From Candidatus Sulfopaludibacter sp. SbA3 (lineage in GTDB: Bacteria; Pseudomonadota; Alphaproteobacteria; Caulobacterales; Hyphomonadaceae): a stretch of DNA of 54,042 bases. Within the stretch, counting starts at the first letter, position 1; the number at the start of each line of letters is the position of its first letter. A program made the translations under genes and the position numbers. Positions 36,282-44,295 of the stretch are shown here, in pieces. Location of the stretch: NCBI GenBank assembly GCA_945913285.1, contig CAMEDD010000019.1, positions 1-54,042 of the forward strand. The letters are read 5' to 3'. Under the pieces are notes generated by a model that saw only the letters and a program-made list of their open reading frames with translations, ran no database searches and was not told the DNA's origin.

Positions 36282-36404
36282 CAAGCGCCAATGCCTTTAG
36301 GTCAACTTTGATCCGTTGCTGGATGGTCCGGCAGGTGAAGGTTTCGCAGCCGGACAAAGGGAAAATCCCGGCCAGCTGCGCGAGGTGTCAAAGGAAGAAA
36401 CAAA

Positions 36405-36674
36405 ATGGCCTATTCAGATACTCCCATGGAGCCCGGCGCGCTGATTGGCGCCCACTCCCTGCCGGACGACCTCTACCGCGCAGGTCTTGCCTATGCGACC
36501 GGCACGGGCACCGAGATCAATCTCGTCGAAGCCCACAAATGGTTCAACCTCGCAGCCGCCCGCGGCCATGACGAGGCCAGGGCGCAGCGCCAGGACATGG
36601 CGGAAATGCTGACCTCGGCCGAAATCAAGATGGCGCTGCAGGCGGCCCGCGACTGGATGAAACTGGCGAACTGA
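36405..36674 (+). CDS. Small Sel1-repeat-like protein
   Basis: An 89-residue protein with a single Sel1/TPR-like unit (LYRAGLAYATGTGTEINLVEAHKWFNLAAARGHDEA, about residues 23-58). A further helix (AEIKMALQAARDW) follows. Sel1 repeats mediate protein contacts; one unit alone suggests a short adaptor or partner. There is no signal peptide. The start is clear: AAAGGAAG lies about 7 bases upstream of ATG 36405. The 270-bp upstream gap (36135-36404) contains TTAAC half-sites and a GANTC site. Homologues with this exact short form are common hypothetical proteins in alphaproteobacteria; a specific function is not known. Confidence 0.8.
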   Translation: MAYSDTPMEPGALIGAHSLPDDLYRAGLAYATGTGTEINLVEAHKWFNLAAARGHDEARAQRQDMAEMLTSAEIKMALQAARDWMKLAN

Positions 36675-36722
36675 GCCCGTCTCACGATCACCTGCGGGCC
36701 AGCGCCCGGAAGCGGGCGGCCT

Positions 36723-37043
36723 TCAGGACAGCCCGTTGAACAGGCGGTGAAAGGCCAGCGGCCCTGACGGCCTCAGCGGCCCGAAGCAGAGCGTCATGAA
36801 GTATTTCGGCGGTTGGCCTGCGGGACACGCGGCCCGGTCCAGCGCAAACCCGAACCGTTGATCATAGAGCGGATTGCCCGTCAGGGCGTAGCCGAGCGCG
36901 CCGGCCATCCGCAGCGCATCGGTCAGGTCCTGCTCATCGCCGCCCGCATAGGGCATCTGCGCGAACGCTCGCCGGGCCAGCGCATGAATGACGCAGATGT
37001 CTGAGGCGCCTTCAGGACGGCTGGCAATCGGCGCAGTGTTCAA
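36723..37043 (-). CDS. Hypothetical protein overlapping the acyl-CoA synthetase stop
   Basis: A 106-residue protein of unknown function. Translation probably starts at TTG 37043, which overlaps the TGA stop (37042-37040) of the upstream acyl-CoA synthetase in the sequence GTTGA. GAGG lies 8 bases upstream, within the synthetase's last codons. The sequence (DICVIHALARRAFAQMPYAGG, ALGYALTGNPLYDQRFGFALDR) has two short helical-looking regions, two cysteines and no signal peptide or membrane helix. The family is not recognised. Its coupling to the ligase suggests co-expression. The TTG start is inferred from the ribosome-site spacing; a longer frame begins at 37070. Confidence 0.55.
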   Translation of the reverse strand: MNTAPIASRPEGASDICVIHALARRAFAQMPYAGGDEQDLTDALRMAGALGYALTGNPLYDQRFGFALDRAACPAGQPPKYFMTLCFGPLRPSGPLAFHRLFNGLS

Positions 37044-38608
37044 CCCACGCGCCTCGTGTGTCCTTTCCAATAGGGCTCGCGCAGGTCCTTGCGCAGGATC
37101 TTGCCCGAGGGATTGCGCGGCAGGGCGTCGATGAAGTCGACCGACTTTGGCGCCTTATAGCCGGCAATGCGTTCCTTCGCCCAGGCGATGACTTGCTCCG
37201 CGGTCGGATTTTCGCCGGGCTTTTTCACCACTATGGCTTTCACGGCCTCGCCCCACTTCTCGTCAGGTACGCCGATGACGGCGACGTCCGCGACGCCCGG
37301 GGCGCCGAAGATCGCGTTCTCGACTTCGGCCGGATAAACGTTCTCGCCGCCCGACACGATCATGTCCTTCACCCGGTCATGGATGAAGAGAAAGCCGTCC
37401 TCATCGAAGTAACCAGCATCGCCCGTGTAGAAGAAGCCGTCGCGCACGGACTCTTTCGTTGCATCCGCGCGGTTCCAGTAGCCCTTCATGACGAAGCCCG
37501 CCTTGATGACGATCTCGCCGACTTCGCCGGTTGGCAAAGGCTTGCCCTCTCCATCGACAACGCGAACGACGGCGCCCGGCCAGGGTACGCCGCAGGAGCG
37601 CAGCTTGCCCCAGGCGGGATCATGCGCTTCCGGCGGCAGGAAGGTGCCTGCGCCAACCGTTTCGGTGAGGCCATAGAGCTGCGTGAAGCGTGCATCCATG
37701 ATCTCCACCGCCAGGCGCAGCAGGGCTTCGGAGATGGGCGAGGCGCCGTAGAAGACCTGTTTGAGGCTCGAGAAATCGGTCTCGCGGATGTTCGGTTGCT
37801 GGGTCAGCATCAGGATCACCGCGGGCACCCAGAAGGCGTGGACAATCCGGTGCTCGGGAATCAGTTTCAGGATCAGCTGCGGGTCAATGTCGCGCAGGAT
37901 CACGGTCTTGGCGCCCTGCGCCGCGCCGAGGATCCCGACATTGACGCCCGCGACGTGGAATTGCGGCATGGCGTTCATCACCGCTTCGCCCGCCCCATAG
38001 CTTGACCATTCGAGAAGCGAGGCCTGGCGCAACCAGGCGAGGTAATTGTCATTGGTCAGCTGCACGCCCTTGGGCAGGCCGGTGGTGCCGGAGGTATAGA
38101 GCTGGATGACATCGTCATTGCCCTGTGGCTTGAGGCCCGGATTTTCGGCCTTCCTTGAGTCGCGCCAGGAGGGGTAATAGTCCCAGTCTTCGCGGTCGCC
38201 ATCCAGCGTGATGATGCGTTTCAGGTCCGGCAGCTCTGCCCTGATCTGATCGATCATGGCGTAGAATTCCTTGCCGACGAACAGGACCTTGGCGTTCGCG
38301 TCCGAGAGGATGAACTTGACCTCCGGCGCAGCGAGGCGCGTGTTGACCCCGTTCATTACCGCGCGCGCCTTGGCGGCGCCGAACATCATCTCGTAATAGA
38401 CGTCCGTATTCTTCGCGAGATAGCCGATCCGGTCGCCGGGCTGGATGCCGAGCGCCAGCAGACCATCGGCCACCTGGTTCGTGCGTTTCTCGAACTCGGC
38501 AAAGCTGGTGGTGCGCCCCTCGAACCAGAGCGCAGTCGCATCTGGCCGCCGCTGCGCCTGCACGCGCGGGATGTCTGCCAGATAGGGCATCGCCTCAATG
38601 TCGATCAT
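37040..38608 (-). CDS. Acyl-CoA synthetase, AMP-forming
   Basis: Adenylate-forming ligase of 522 residues that activates a fatty or related acid with ATP and CoA. The start is ATG 38608, directly behind a strong GGAGG site 6-7 bases away; GTG 38623 is the alternative. The P-loop motif is LYTSGTTGLPKGVQL (about residues 161-175), then YGLTETVG, YTGDAGYFDEDGFLFIHDR and the C-terminal catalytic lysine region DFIDALPRNPSGKILRKDL. It resembles long-chain fatty-acid-CoA ligases of the FadD3/DmdB-like group; the precise chain length is not readable. It overlaps a hypothetical gene at its 3' end. Divergent from the TIR-SUMF1 gene with a 187-bp gap. Confidence 0.92.
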   Translation of the reverse strand: MIDIEAMPYLADIPRVQAQRRPDATALWFEGRTTSFAEFEKRTNQVADGLLALGIQPGDRIGYLAKNTDVYYEMMFGAAKARAVMNGVNTRLAAPEVKFILSDANAKVLFVGKEFYAMIDQIRAELPDLKRIITLDGDREDWDYYPSWRDSRKAENPGLKPQGNDDVIQLYTSGTTGLPKGVQLTNDNYLAWLRQASLLEWSSYGAGEAVMNAMPQFHVAGVNVGILGAAQGAKTVILRDIDPQLILKLIPEHRIVHAFWVPAVILMLTQQPNIRETDFSSLKQVFYGASPISEALLRLAVEIMDARFTQLYGLTETVGAGTFLPPEAHDPAWGKLRSCGVPWPGAVVRVVDGEGKPLPTGEVGEIVIKAGFVMKGYWNRADATKESVRDGFFYTGDAGYFDEDGFLFIHDRVKDMIVSGGENVYPAEVENAIFGAPGVADVAVIGVPDEKWGEAVKAIVVKKPGENPTAEQVIAWAKERIAGYKAPKSVDFIDALPRNPSGKILRKDLREPYWKGHTRRVG

Positions 38609-38795
38609 CAGTTTCCTCCGCACGTGTCTGGGACAATCTTCAGATTGAGCTTACGGTTTTTCCGGCCCCTGTCAGCCCCCGCTTGCCACGATCGCGCGGC
38701 GGTCTTTCGGCGGGCTATTTGGCAAAGCGCCATTCTGTGCAATCTTTCGCCTCGCGGGCGAGTGCATCGGGCGGCGCAGCTGCGGGGACGACCGA

Positions 38796-40487
38796 ATGGC
38801 AAGCATTTTCCTATCCTACAGCCGGGCTGATCGCCCGAAGGCGCAGGTCATTGCCGAAGCGCTGATCGCCGAAGGCTTTGTAGTCTGGTGGGACAAGGCA
38901 CTGCGCGCCGGACAGACCTATGATGAAGTCACTGAAGACATGCTGCGCGAATCCGATGCGGTGGTCGTCCTGTGGTCGACCGTGTCGGTAAAGTCAAAAT
39001 GGGTACGCGCCGAAGCCACGCTCGGTCAGCGCACGTTAGCGCTCGTTCCGGCGATGATCGAAGACGCCAATCGCCCCATCATGTTCGAGCTGACCCAATC
39101 GGCCGACCTGATCGGTTGGGACGCAGATCGGGGCGATCCGCGCTGGACGGAATTCGTCAGCGATCTGCGGCGCGCCGCCGAACAGGCCGCGCCCGCCGCC
39201 GCAGCACCGGCTGCCTTACCCGCAGCCGGCCAGGCGCCAGACATGACGATGGAGCTGACCTTCTGGAACTCAGTGGACGAAAGTGACGACAAGGCTGATT
39301 TCGAGGCCTACCTGAAGCGCTATCCCGACGGCCATTACGCCGACCTCGCCCGCAACCGCCTTGCGGCCATTGCGCGGGCCGAGGCGAAGGCCAGCCCGCC
39401 AACGCCTCCGCCAGCTCCGCCGCCAGAGCCCCCACCGGCGCCTCAGCCGGCCGTGCCCCAGGCCGCCGCCCCGCCTCCGAGGCCTGCGCCGCCGAAACCG
39501 GCTCCGGTCCCCGGCCCTAAACCTGCGCCGGTCCGCGCGCGCCCGCCCTCAGCCAAAAAGGCTTCCTCGCCCCTGCCCTTGCTGCTGGTCGGGCTCGCGG
39601 CGATCCTGGTCGCGGGCTTCGGCGTATCGCAGCTTCTGCCGGACGGTTCCGGTGACGAGGCCGTGTTCGAGACAGTGTCTGCCGGCACCGCAACGCCGGC
39701 TCTGCCCAACACTTTGGTTATCGAGGCGCCGGTGCCCGAGGCGCCCGCCACCGACACCGAAGTACCTGCGCCGCCTGCCGGCGATCCCGTCCCGGCGCCG
39801 CCTGTGTGTGACGCATGCCCTGTAATGGCGGCGCTGCCCGGCGGGACTTTCAAGATGGGTTCGCCCACCACAGAGCCTGGCCGCGAGCCGATCGAAGGCC
39901 CGCAGCGCGAGGTGACCTTGCAACCATTCTCCGTCAGCAAGACAGAGATCACCTACGCACACTGGTCGGCCTGCGTGGAAGATGGCGGTTGCGGGGGATA
40001 TAGCCCGGGCGCCCCCGAGAGTGACGCCTTGCCGGTCAACGCCGTTTCCTGGCGGGACGCAGCCGCCTATACACGGTGGCTGTCAGAGAAAACGGGAGAA
40101 ACCTACCGCCTGCCGACCGAAGCAGAATGGGAATATGCCGCACGCGGAGGAACCACGACTGCCTACTGGTGGGGCGACAAATTTGACCTCTCGAAAGCGC
40201 CGCGCGACCGCACGCGCGACGCGGCGAGCTTGCCGGAGAACCTGTTCGGCCTGCAAGGCATGCTCGGCAATGTCAGCGAGTGGGTCGAAGACTGCTATGT
40301 CAACGGCTACAGTGATGCGCCGGTTGATGGCAGCGCCGTAACCGCCGGCGATTGCAGCCGCCGCGTCGTGCGCGGCGGCTCGGTCAAGAGCAGCCAAGCC
40401 GGGCTTCGTGCCGCCAACCGCGCGCGCCTGTCTGTCTCCACCCGGGACCGGCAGTACGGCTTTCGCGTCGTGCGAAGCGACGACTGA
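38796..40487 (+). CDS. TIR domain - transmembrane - SUMF1-like fusion protein
   Basis: A 563-residue single-pass membrane protein of unusual design. Residues 1-128 form a TIR domain: FLSYSRADR, VVWWDKALRAGQTYDEV, and SVKSKWVRAEATLG with Glu73 at the position of the catalytic glutamate of TIR NADases. Residues about 156-192 (FWNSVDESDDKADFEAYLKRYPDGHY) form a short helical motif common in bacterial signalling proteins. A Pro/Ala linker (198-255) leads to a membrane helix (about 259-281). Another Pro-rich stretch and a SUMF1/FGE-sulfatase domain (about 330-563: LPGGTFKMGSPT, RLPTEAEWEYAARGG, GNVSEWVEDCY, RRVVRGGSV, GFRVVRSDD) complete it. The cysteine pair needed for formylglycine formation is absent from the RGGS region, so the domain is probably a ligand-binding sensor. 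Periplasmic sensing coupled to a cytoplasmic TIR output is inferred. Confidence 0.9.
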   Translation: MASIFLSYSRADRPKAQVIAEALIAEGFVVWWDKALRAGQTYDEVTEDMLRESDAVVVLWSTVSVKSKWVRAEATLGQRTLALVPAMIEDANRPIMFELTQSADLIGWDADRGDPRWTEFVSDLRRAAEQAAPAAAAPAALPAAGQAPDMTMELTFWNSVDESDDKADFEAYLKRYPDGHYADLARNRLAAIARAEAKASPPTPPPAPPPEPPPAPQPAVPQAAAPPPRPAPPKPAPVPGPKPAPVRARPPSAKKASSPLPLLLVGLAAILVAGFGVSQLLPDGSGDEAVFETVSAGTATPALPNTLVIEAPVPEAPATDTEVPAPPAGDPVPAPPVCDACPVMAALPGGTFKMGSPTTEPGREPIEGPQREVTLQPFSVSKTEITYAHWSACVEDGGCGGYSPGAPESDALPVNAVSWRDAAAYTRWLSEKTGETYRLPTEAEWEYAARGGTTTAYWWGDKFDLSKAPRDRTRDAASLPENLFGLQGMLGNVSEWVEDCYVNGYSDAPVDGSAVTAGDCSRRVVRGGSVKSSQAGLRAANRARLSVSTRDRQYGFRVVRSDD

Positions 40488-40507
40488 GAAAGATGGATGC
40501 CCGGGCC

Positions 40508-40554
40508 GGCGCGCCCCTTGCACGCGCAGCGCTGGAAATGCTCAAGGGCGCGCC
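40508..40554. repeat. GC-rich inverted repeat between TIR-SUMF1 gene and proA
   Basis: GGCGCGCCCCTTG and CAAGGGCGCGCC form an approximately 12-bp stem (one bulged base) with a 22-base loop, 20 bases after the TIR-SUMF1 stop. No T-run follows, so it is not a standard terminator, though it may act as a transcript-end stabiliser. Confidence 0.5.
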
Positions 40555-40603
40555 CTGAGCCGAACCTTGCAGCGGCGGTGCATTTGCGGCATTTCTCCGC
40601 CCC

Positions 40604-41890
40604 ATGACCCTCGCGACCACGCCGCCCGACGCCGCCCTTGCCGAACTCATGCACGACATGGGCGCGCGCGCCCGTGCCGCCGCCCGCGCGCTGGCCTTGC
40701 TGAGCCCGGCGGACCGCACGCGCGGCCTGAACGCCGTCGCCGCCGCGATCCGCGCGGCCGCGACGGACATCCTCGACGCCAATGCGAAAGACATGGCCGC
40801 CGCGCAGACCAAGGGCCTCTCTGCCGCGATGCTTGACCGGCTGGCGCTGAACCCGGCGCGCGTCGAGGCGATGGCCGCCGGCGTTGAAGCGGTCGCGCTG
40901 CTGCCGGATCCGGTCGGCCGGGAACTTGCGCGCTGGACGCGGCCCAACGGGCTCGACATTGCGCGCGTGGCGGTGGCGCTCGGCGTCATCGGCATCATCT
41001 ATGAAAGCCGGCCGAACGTGACGGCGGATGCGGGCGCGCTTTGCCTGCGGTCCGGCAATGCCGCGATCCTGCGGGGCGGCTCCGAGAGCCTGCATTCCTC
41101 GCGCGCGCTGGCGGGCGCCATGCGCGCCGCGCTGAAACGCGAGGGCCTGCCGGAAGACGCCGTGCAGCTGGTGGACACGGCGAACCGCGAGGCCGTCGGC
41201 CATATGCTGGGGGGCCTCGGCGGCGCCATCGACATTATCGTGCCGCGCGGCGGCCGCAGCCTCGTGGAGCGGGTCCAGACAGATGCGCGCGTGCCGGTGA
41301 TCAGCCATCTCGACGGACTGTGCCACACCTATGTTCACACCGCCGCCGATCCGGCCAAGGCGGTTGCCATTACGGTGAACGCCAAGATGCGGCGGACCGG
41401 CGTGTGCGGCTCGACGGAAACGTTGCTCATCGATCAGGCCGTCGCCCCTGCCCTGTTGCCACAGATCGCGCAGGCCCTTCAGGACGCAGGCTGCGAACTG
41501 CGCGGTGACGCGCGGGCGCGCGCGATCCTGACGGGGATTGCTCCGGCGACGGATGAAGACTGGGCGACGGAATATCTCGCCCCGATCCTTTCGATTGCCG
41601 TCGTGGATAACCTCGACGCCGCCATCGCGCATATCGAACGCTGGTCCTCCAACCATACGGACGCGATCATCACGCAAGACGAAAGCGCCGCCGAAACCTT
41701 CCTCGCCCGGGTGGACAGCGCGATCGTACTGCACAATGCCTCGACCCAGTTTGCCGATGGCGGCGAGTTCGGCTTCGGCGCCGAGATCGGCATCGCAACG
41801 GGCCGGTTCCATGCGCGCGGGCCGGTCGGCGCTGACAAGCTGACGACCTACAAGTATGTCCTGCGCGGCACGGGACAGGTTCGCCCTTGA
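40604..41890 (+). CDS. proA: Gamma-glutamyl phosphate reductase
   Basis: NADPH-dependent reduction of glutamyl-5-phosphate to glutamate semialdehyde, the second step of proline synthesis. The 428 residues match the family. Landmarks are YESRPNVTADAGALCLRSGNA (about 133-153), IVPRGGRSL and the catalytic cysteine in RRTGVCGSTETLLID (Cys268). The C-terminal KYVLRGTGQVRP is near the usual ending. The start ATG 40604 was chosen because it is the first in-frame ATG in keeping with the family N-terminus. Its TGA overlaps the TTG start of nadD (TTGA). proB, which normally feeds this enzyme, is not in the window. Confidence 0.96.
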   Translation: MTLATTPPDAALAELMHDMGARARAAARALALLSPADRTRGLNAVAAAIRAAATDILDANAKDMAAAQTKGLSAAMLDRLALNPARVEAMAAGVEAVALLPDPVGRELARWTRPNGLDIARVAVALGVIGIIYESRPNVTADAGALCLRSGNAAILRGGSESLHSSRALAGAMRAALKREGLPEDAVQLVDTANREAVGHMLGGLGGAIDIIVPRGGRSLVERVQTDARVPVISHLDGLCHTYVHTAADPAKAVAITVNAKMRRTGVCGSTETLLIDQAVAPALLPQIAQALQDAGCELRGDARARAILTGIAPATDEDWATEYLAPILSIAVVDNLDAAIAHIERWSSNHTDAIITQDESAAETFLARVDSAIVLHNASTQFADGGEFGFGAEIGIATGRFHARGPVGADKLTTYKYVLRGTGQVRP

Positions 41891-42474
41891 CGCGGCTCCA
41901 CTTGCCCGGCCCGTCTGCCGGTCGGCGGATCGGCCTGTTCGGCGGCAGCTTCAATCCTGCCCATGAGGGCCACCTGCACGTGGCGACCACCGCGCTGAAA
42001 CGGCTGAGGCTCGATGCCGTGTGGTGGATCGTGGCCCGCGGCAATCCGTTGAAGTCCAAACACGGATCATTCGAGGCACGGTTTACCTCCGCGCAGGCGC
42101 TGGCCCGGCCGCCGCAGATGCAGGTAACCGATATCGAAGTGCAGCTTGGCCTGACCTATACCATCGACACGCTCTGCGCCTTGCAGGCGGCAGAACCCGA
42201 GGCGAAGTTCGTCTGGATCATGGGCGCCGACAGCGCCGCCGGATTTCATCTGTGGAAGGACTGGATGCAGATTGCGCAGCGCGTGCCGATCGCGGTCGTC
42301 TCCCGGCCCGGAACGCGGATGACGCGCGCGGCGGCGTTCACGCGTCACTTCGGGGCGGCACGTCTTGCCGAAGCGAACGCGCCTGCCCTCGCCGGCTGCG
42401 CGGCGCCGGCCTGGGTCTATCTGCGCGGGCCGGGCAATCCGGCCTCTTCGACCGCGCTGAGGCGGGCCACGTGA
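41887..42474 (+). CDS. nadD: Nicotinate-nucleotide adenylyltransferase
   Basis: Forms deamido-NAD from nicotinate mononucleotide and ATP in NAD synthesis. The 195 residues carry the nucleotidyltransferase signature GLFGGSFNPAHEGHL (about 16-30) and the C-terminal SSTALRR, near the ISSTxIR motif of the family, with FVWIMGADS between. Translation starts at TTG 41887, overlapping the proA stop (TTGA); this is a less favoured start and may limit the amount made relative to ProA. Its TGA overlaps the GTG of the next gene (GTGA). In many alphaproteobacteria nadD is followed by rsfS; here it is followed by a moeB-type gene instead. Confidence 0.92.
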   Translation: MTRLHLPGPSAGRRIGLFGGSFNPAHEGHLHVATTALKRLRLDAVWWIVARGNPLKSKHGSFEARFTSAQALARPPQMQVTDIEVQLGLTYTIDTLCALQAAEPEAKFVWIMGADSAAGFHLWKDWMQIAQRVPIAVVSRPGTRMTRAAAFTRHFGAARLAEANAPALAGCAAPAWVYLRGPGNPASSTALRRAT

Positions 42475-43211
42475 CGCTGACCCCGCATGAACTGGAACGC
42501 CACAAGCGGCACATCCTGCTGAAGGAGATTGGCGGGCCCGGCGTGCAGAAACTGCGCGCGGCGTCCGTGTCGATCATTGGCGCCGGCGCCCTCGGCGGGC
42601 CATGCGCACTCTACCTCGCCGCCGCCGGCGCCGGACGGATCGAAATCTGGGATGACGACACGGTAGAGCGCTCGAACCTCCAGCGGCAGATCCAGTTCGG
42701 CGACGCCGATACCGGCGCCCTCAAGGCGCAGCAACTTGCCCGGCGTTTGCGGGAGATCGACCCTGTACTGAACATCGCTGCCGTTCCAAGGCGGTACGTG
42801 CCTGGCGAGACGCCGAGCGGCGAGATCCTGATCGATGCCTCGGATAACTTCGCAACGCGGTTTGCGCTCAACCAATTGGCGCATACGTCCCGCCGCGCCC
42901 TCGTCTGCGGGGCGGCGAGCGGGTGGACCGGCCAGGTCAGCGTATTCGCCTCCGGCGTGCAGGCCGGCGCGCCGTGTTACCAATGCTGGGTGCCCGAGAC
43001 GCCGCCGGCTGCCGAGGCGTGCGACGAGGTGGGCGTGGCGGGGCCCGTGACGGGGCTCACCGGCGCGGCGATGGCGCTGGAGGCCGTCAAGCTGATCACC
43101 GGTGCAGGCAGGCCGCTGATCGGACGCATCCAGCTGATCGATGGATTGGGAGGCACAACGCGCACGATCGATCTGCGGCGCGATCTGCAGTGTCCGCTAT
43201 GTCATTCCTGA
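42471..43211 (+). CDS. moeB: HesA/MoeB/ThiF family adenylyltransferase
   Basis: E1-like enzyme that adenylates the C-terminal glycine of a sulfur-carrier protein (MoaD, ThiS or similar), in molybdopterin or thiamine synthesis. It has 246 residues from GTG 42471. The ATP-binding SIIGAGALGG lies near residues 34-43, with RSNLQRQIQF, zinc cysteines CYQC and CPLC, and EACDEVGVAGPVTGLTG containing the family cysteine. Longer frames from 42021 run through nadD and are artefacts of that gene. The GTG overlaps the nadD TGA. Whether the partner is MoaD or ThiS cannot be told; neither is nearby. Length and motifs favour MoeB. Confidence 0.9.
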   Translation: MTLTPHELERHKRHILLKEIGGPGVQKLRAASVSIIGAGALGGPCALYLAAAGAGRIEIWDDDTVERSNLQRQIQFGDADTGALKAQQLARRLREIDPVLNIAAVPRRYVPGETPSGEILIDASDNFATRFALNQLAHTSRRALVCGAASGWTGQVSVFASGVQAGAPCYQCWVPETPPAAEACDEVGVAGPVTGLTGAAMALEAVKLITGAGRPLIGRIQLIDGLGGTTRTIDLRRDLQCPLCHS

Positions 43212-43220
43212 TTTGAGCGT

Positions 43221-43251
43221 TTGACAGCGCGCGTGCAGAGGCTGTTATCTC
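43221..43251 (+). promoter_or_regulatory. Candidate sigma70 promoter for the alpha/beta hydrolase
   Basis: TTGACA at 43221-43226 is followed 17-19 bases later by a TTATCTC stretch that could act as a -10. The hydrolase ATG lies 34 bases downstream. The -35 is a perfect match and the -10 is poor. Confidence 0.35.
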
Positions 43252-43284
43252 TCTCAGTTAAGTATCCGAGAGTTGCCAGACACC

Positions 43285-44292
43285 ATGTTCCGAATCTTTC
43301 TTGCCGTTCTTGCCACCTTGGGTGTTATTCTTTTCGCCGGCTGGCTGGCGCTGAAGCGCGAAGACATTCCGTATGAGCAGCTGGAAGCGATCTATGCCAA
43401 TGCCGACAGCCGGTATCTTCAGTTCGGCGACGATATGCGCGTCCACTTCCGCGATGTCGGACCGCGCGGTGCACCGGCGATTGTTCTCGTTCATGGGTTC
43501 TCCGCGTCGCTGCACACCTGGGAGCCATGGGTCAATTACCTGAAGCAGGACTACCGCGTGATCACGCTTGATCTGCCCGGACACGGGCTATCGCGCTGCA
43601 TCGACAATTCCGAGATCGGCCCGGGGCAATTCGCGGCGACGATCAACCGCGTGGCGAACACGTTGAAGATCGAGCGGTTCACGCTGGCCGGAAACTCTAT
43701 GGGCGGCAGCGCGGCGTGGAATTATGCGCTGACCCATCCCGAACGTCTCGACGGGCTTGTGCTGGTGGACGCCGCCGGTTGGCCGCGGATAGAGGAGGAA
43801 GGCGAGTCGCGCTCGCTGATCTTCCGGTTGCTCGAGATTGATATCGCGCGGCGCGTGATGAAGGAACTCGACCTGTCGTCGCTGATCAGGGGCGGACTGG
43901 AAAACAGTTTCGGCGACCCCTCCTTCGTGACGGACGAAATGGTCGAACGGTATGCCAACCTGGCCCGCGCGCCGTGCCACCGCGCAGCCCTTCTGCAGCT
44001 CGTGTCGGGCCAGGGTGAACGCACAGAAGCCACGCCGGAACTGCTGGCCGGCATCAAGACACCAACACTGGTGATGCACGGCGAACTCGACAACCTCATT
44101 CCGTCCGTTCACGGAGAACAGTTTGCAGCCGCCATTCCGGGTGCGAAGCTGCTGCTCTATCCCGGTGTCGGCCACTTGCCTCAGGAAGAGATCGCCGAAC
44201 TCTCGGCGGGCGACCTGCGCGCTTTCCTCTCGACAGAGGTTTACGGCGTGCGAGACGAAGCCTTGCAGGCAATCACCTCGCCGGCGCCCTGA
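43285..44292 (+). CDS. Membrane-anchored alpha/beta hydrolase
   Basis: A 335-residue protein with an N-terminal membrane helix (FLAVLATLGVILFAGWLAL) followed by an alpha/beta hydrolase domain. LVHGFSASLHTWEPW is the oxyanion region, AGNSMGGSAAWNYA the nucleophile elbow (GNSMGG), DELDNLI-type acid sequence EGELDNLIPSVHG lies late, and GVGHLPQEE carries the histidine. The layout resembles lipid or haloalkane-type hydrolases, but the reaction is not readable. The ATG at 43285 was chosen because it begins the hydrophobic anchor; an in-frame TTG 43273 adds four residues. It follows a clear TTGACA promoter element and is 4 bases from the convergent dehydrogenase. Confidence 0.88.
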   Translation: MFRIFLAVLATLGVILFAGWLALKREDIPYEQLEAIYANADSRYLQFGDDMRVHFRDVGPRGAPAIVLVHGFSASLHTWEPWVNYLKQDYRVITLDLPGHGLSRCIDNSEIGPGQFAATINRVANTLKIERFTLAGNSMGGSAAWNYALTHPERLDGLVLVDAAGWPRIEEEGESRSLIFRLLEIDIARRVMKELDLSSLIRGGLENSFGDPSFVTDEMVERYANLARAPCHRAALLQLVSGQGERTEATPELLAGIKTPTLVMHGELDNLIPSVHGEQFAAAIPGAKLLLYPGVGHLPQEEIAELSAGDLRAFLSTEVYGVRDEALQAITSPAP

Positions 44293-44295
44293 ACC

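Noticed and set aside
38796..40487. Active formylglycine-generating enzyme
   Set aside because: The RGGS segment reads RGGSVKSSQAGLRAANR and lacks the paired cysteines of FGE, and no sulfatase gene is adjacent.
40307..41812. 501-codon minus-strand frame opposite the TIR-SUMF1 end and proA
   Set aside because: Antisense to proA, which has an intact catalytic cysteine motif; the frame has no domain.
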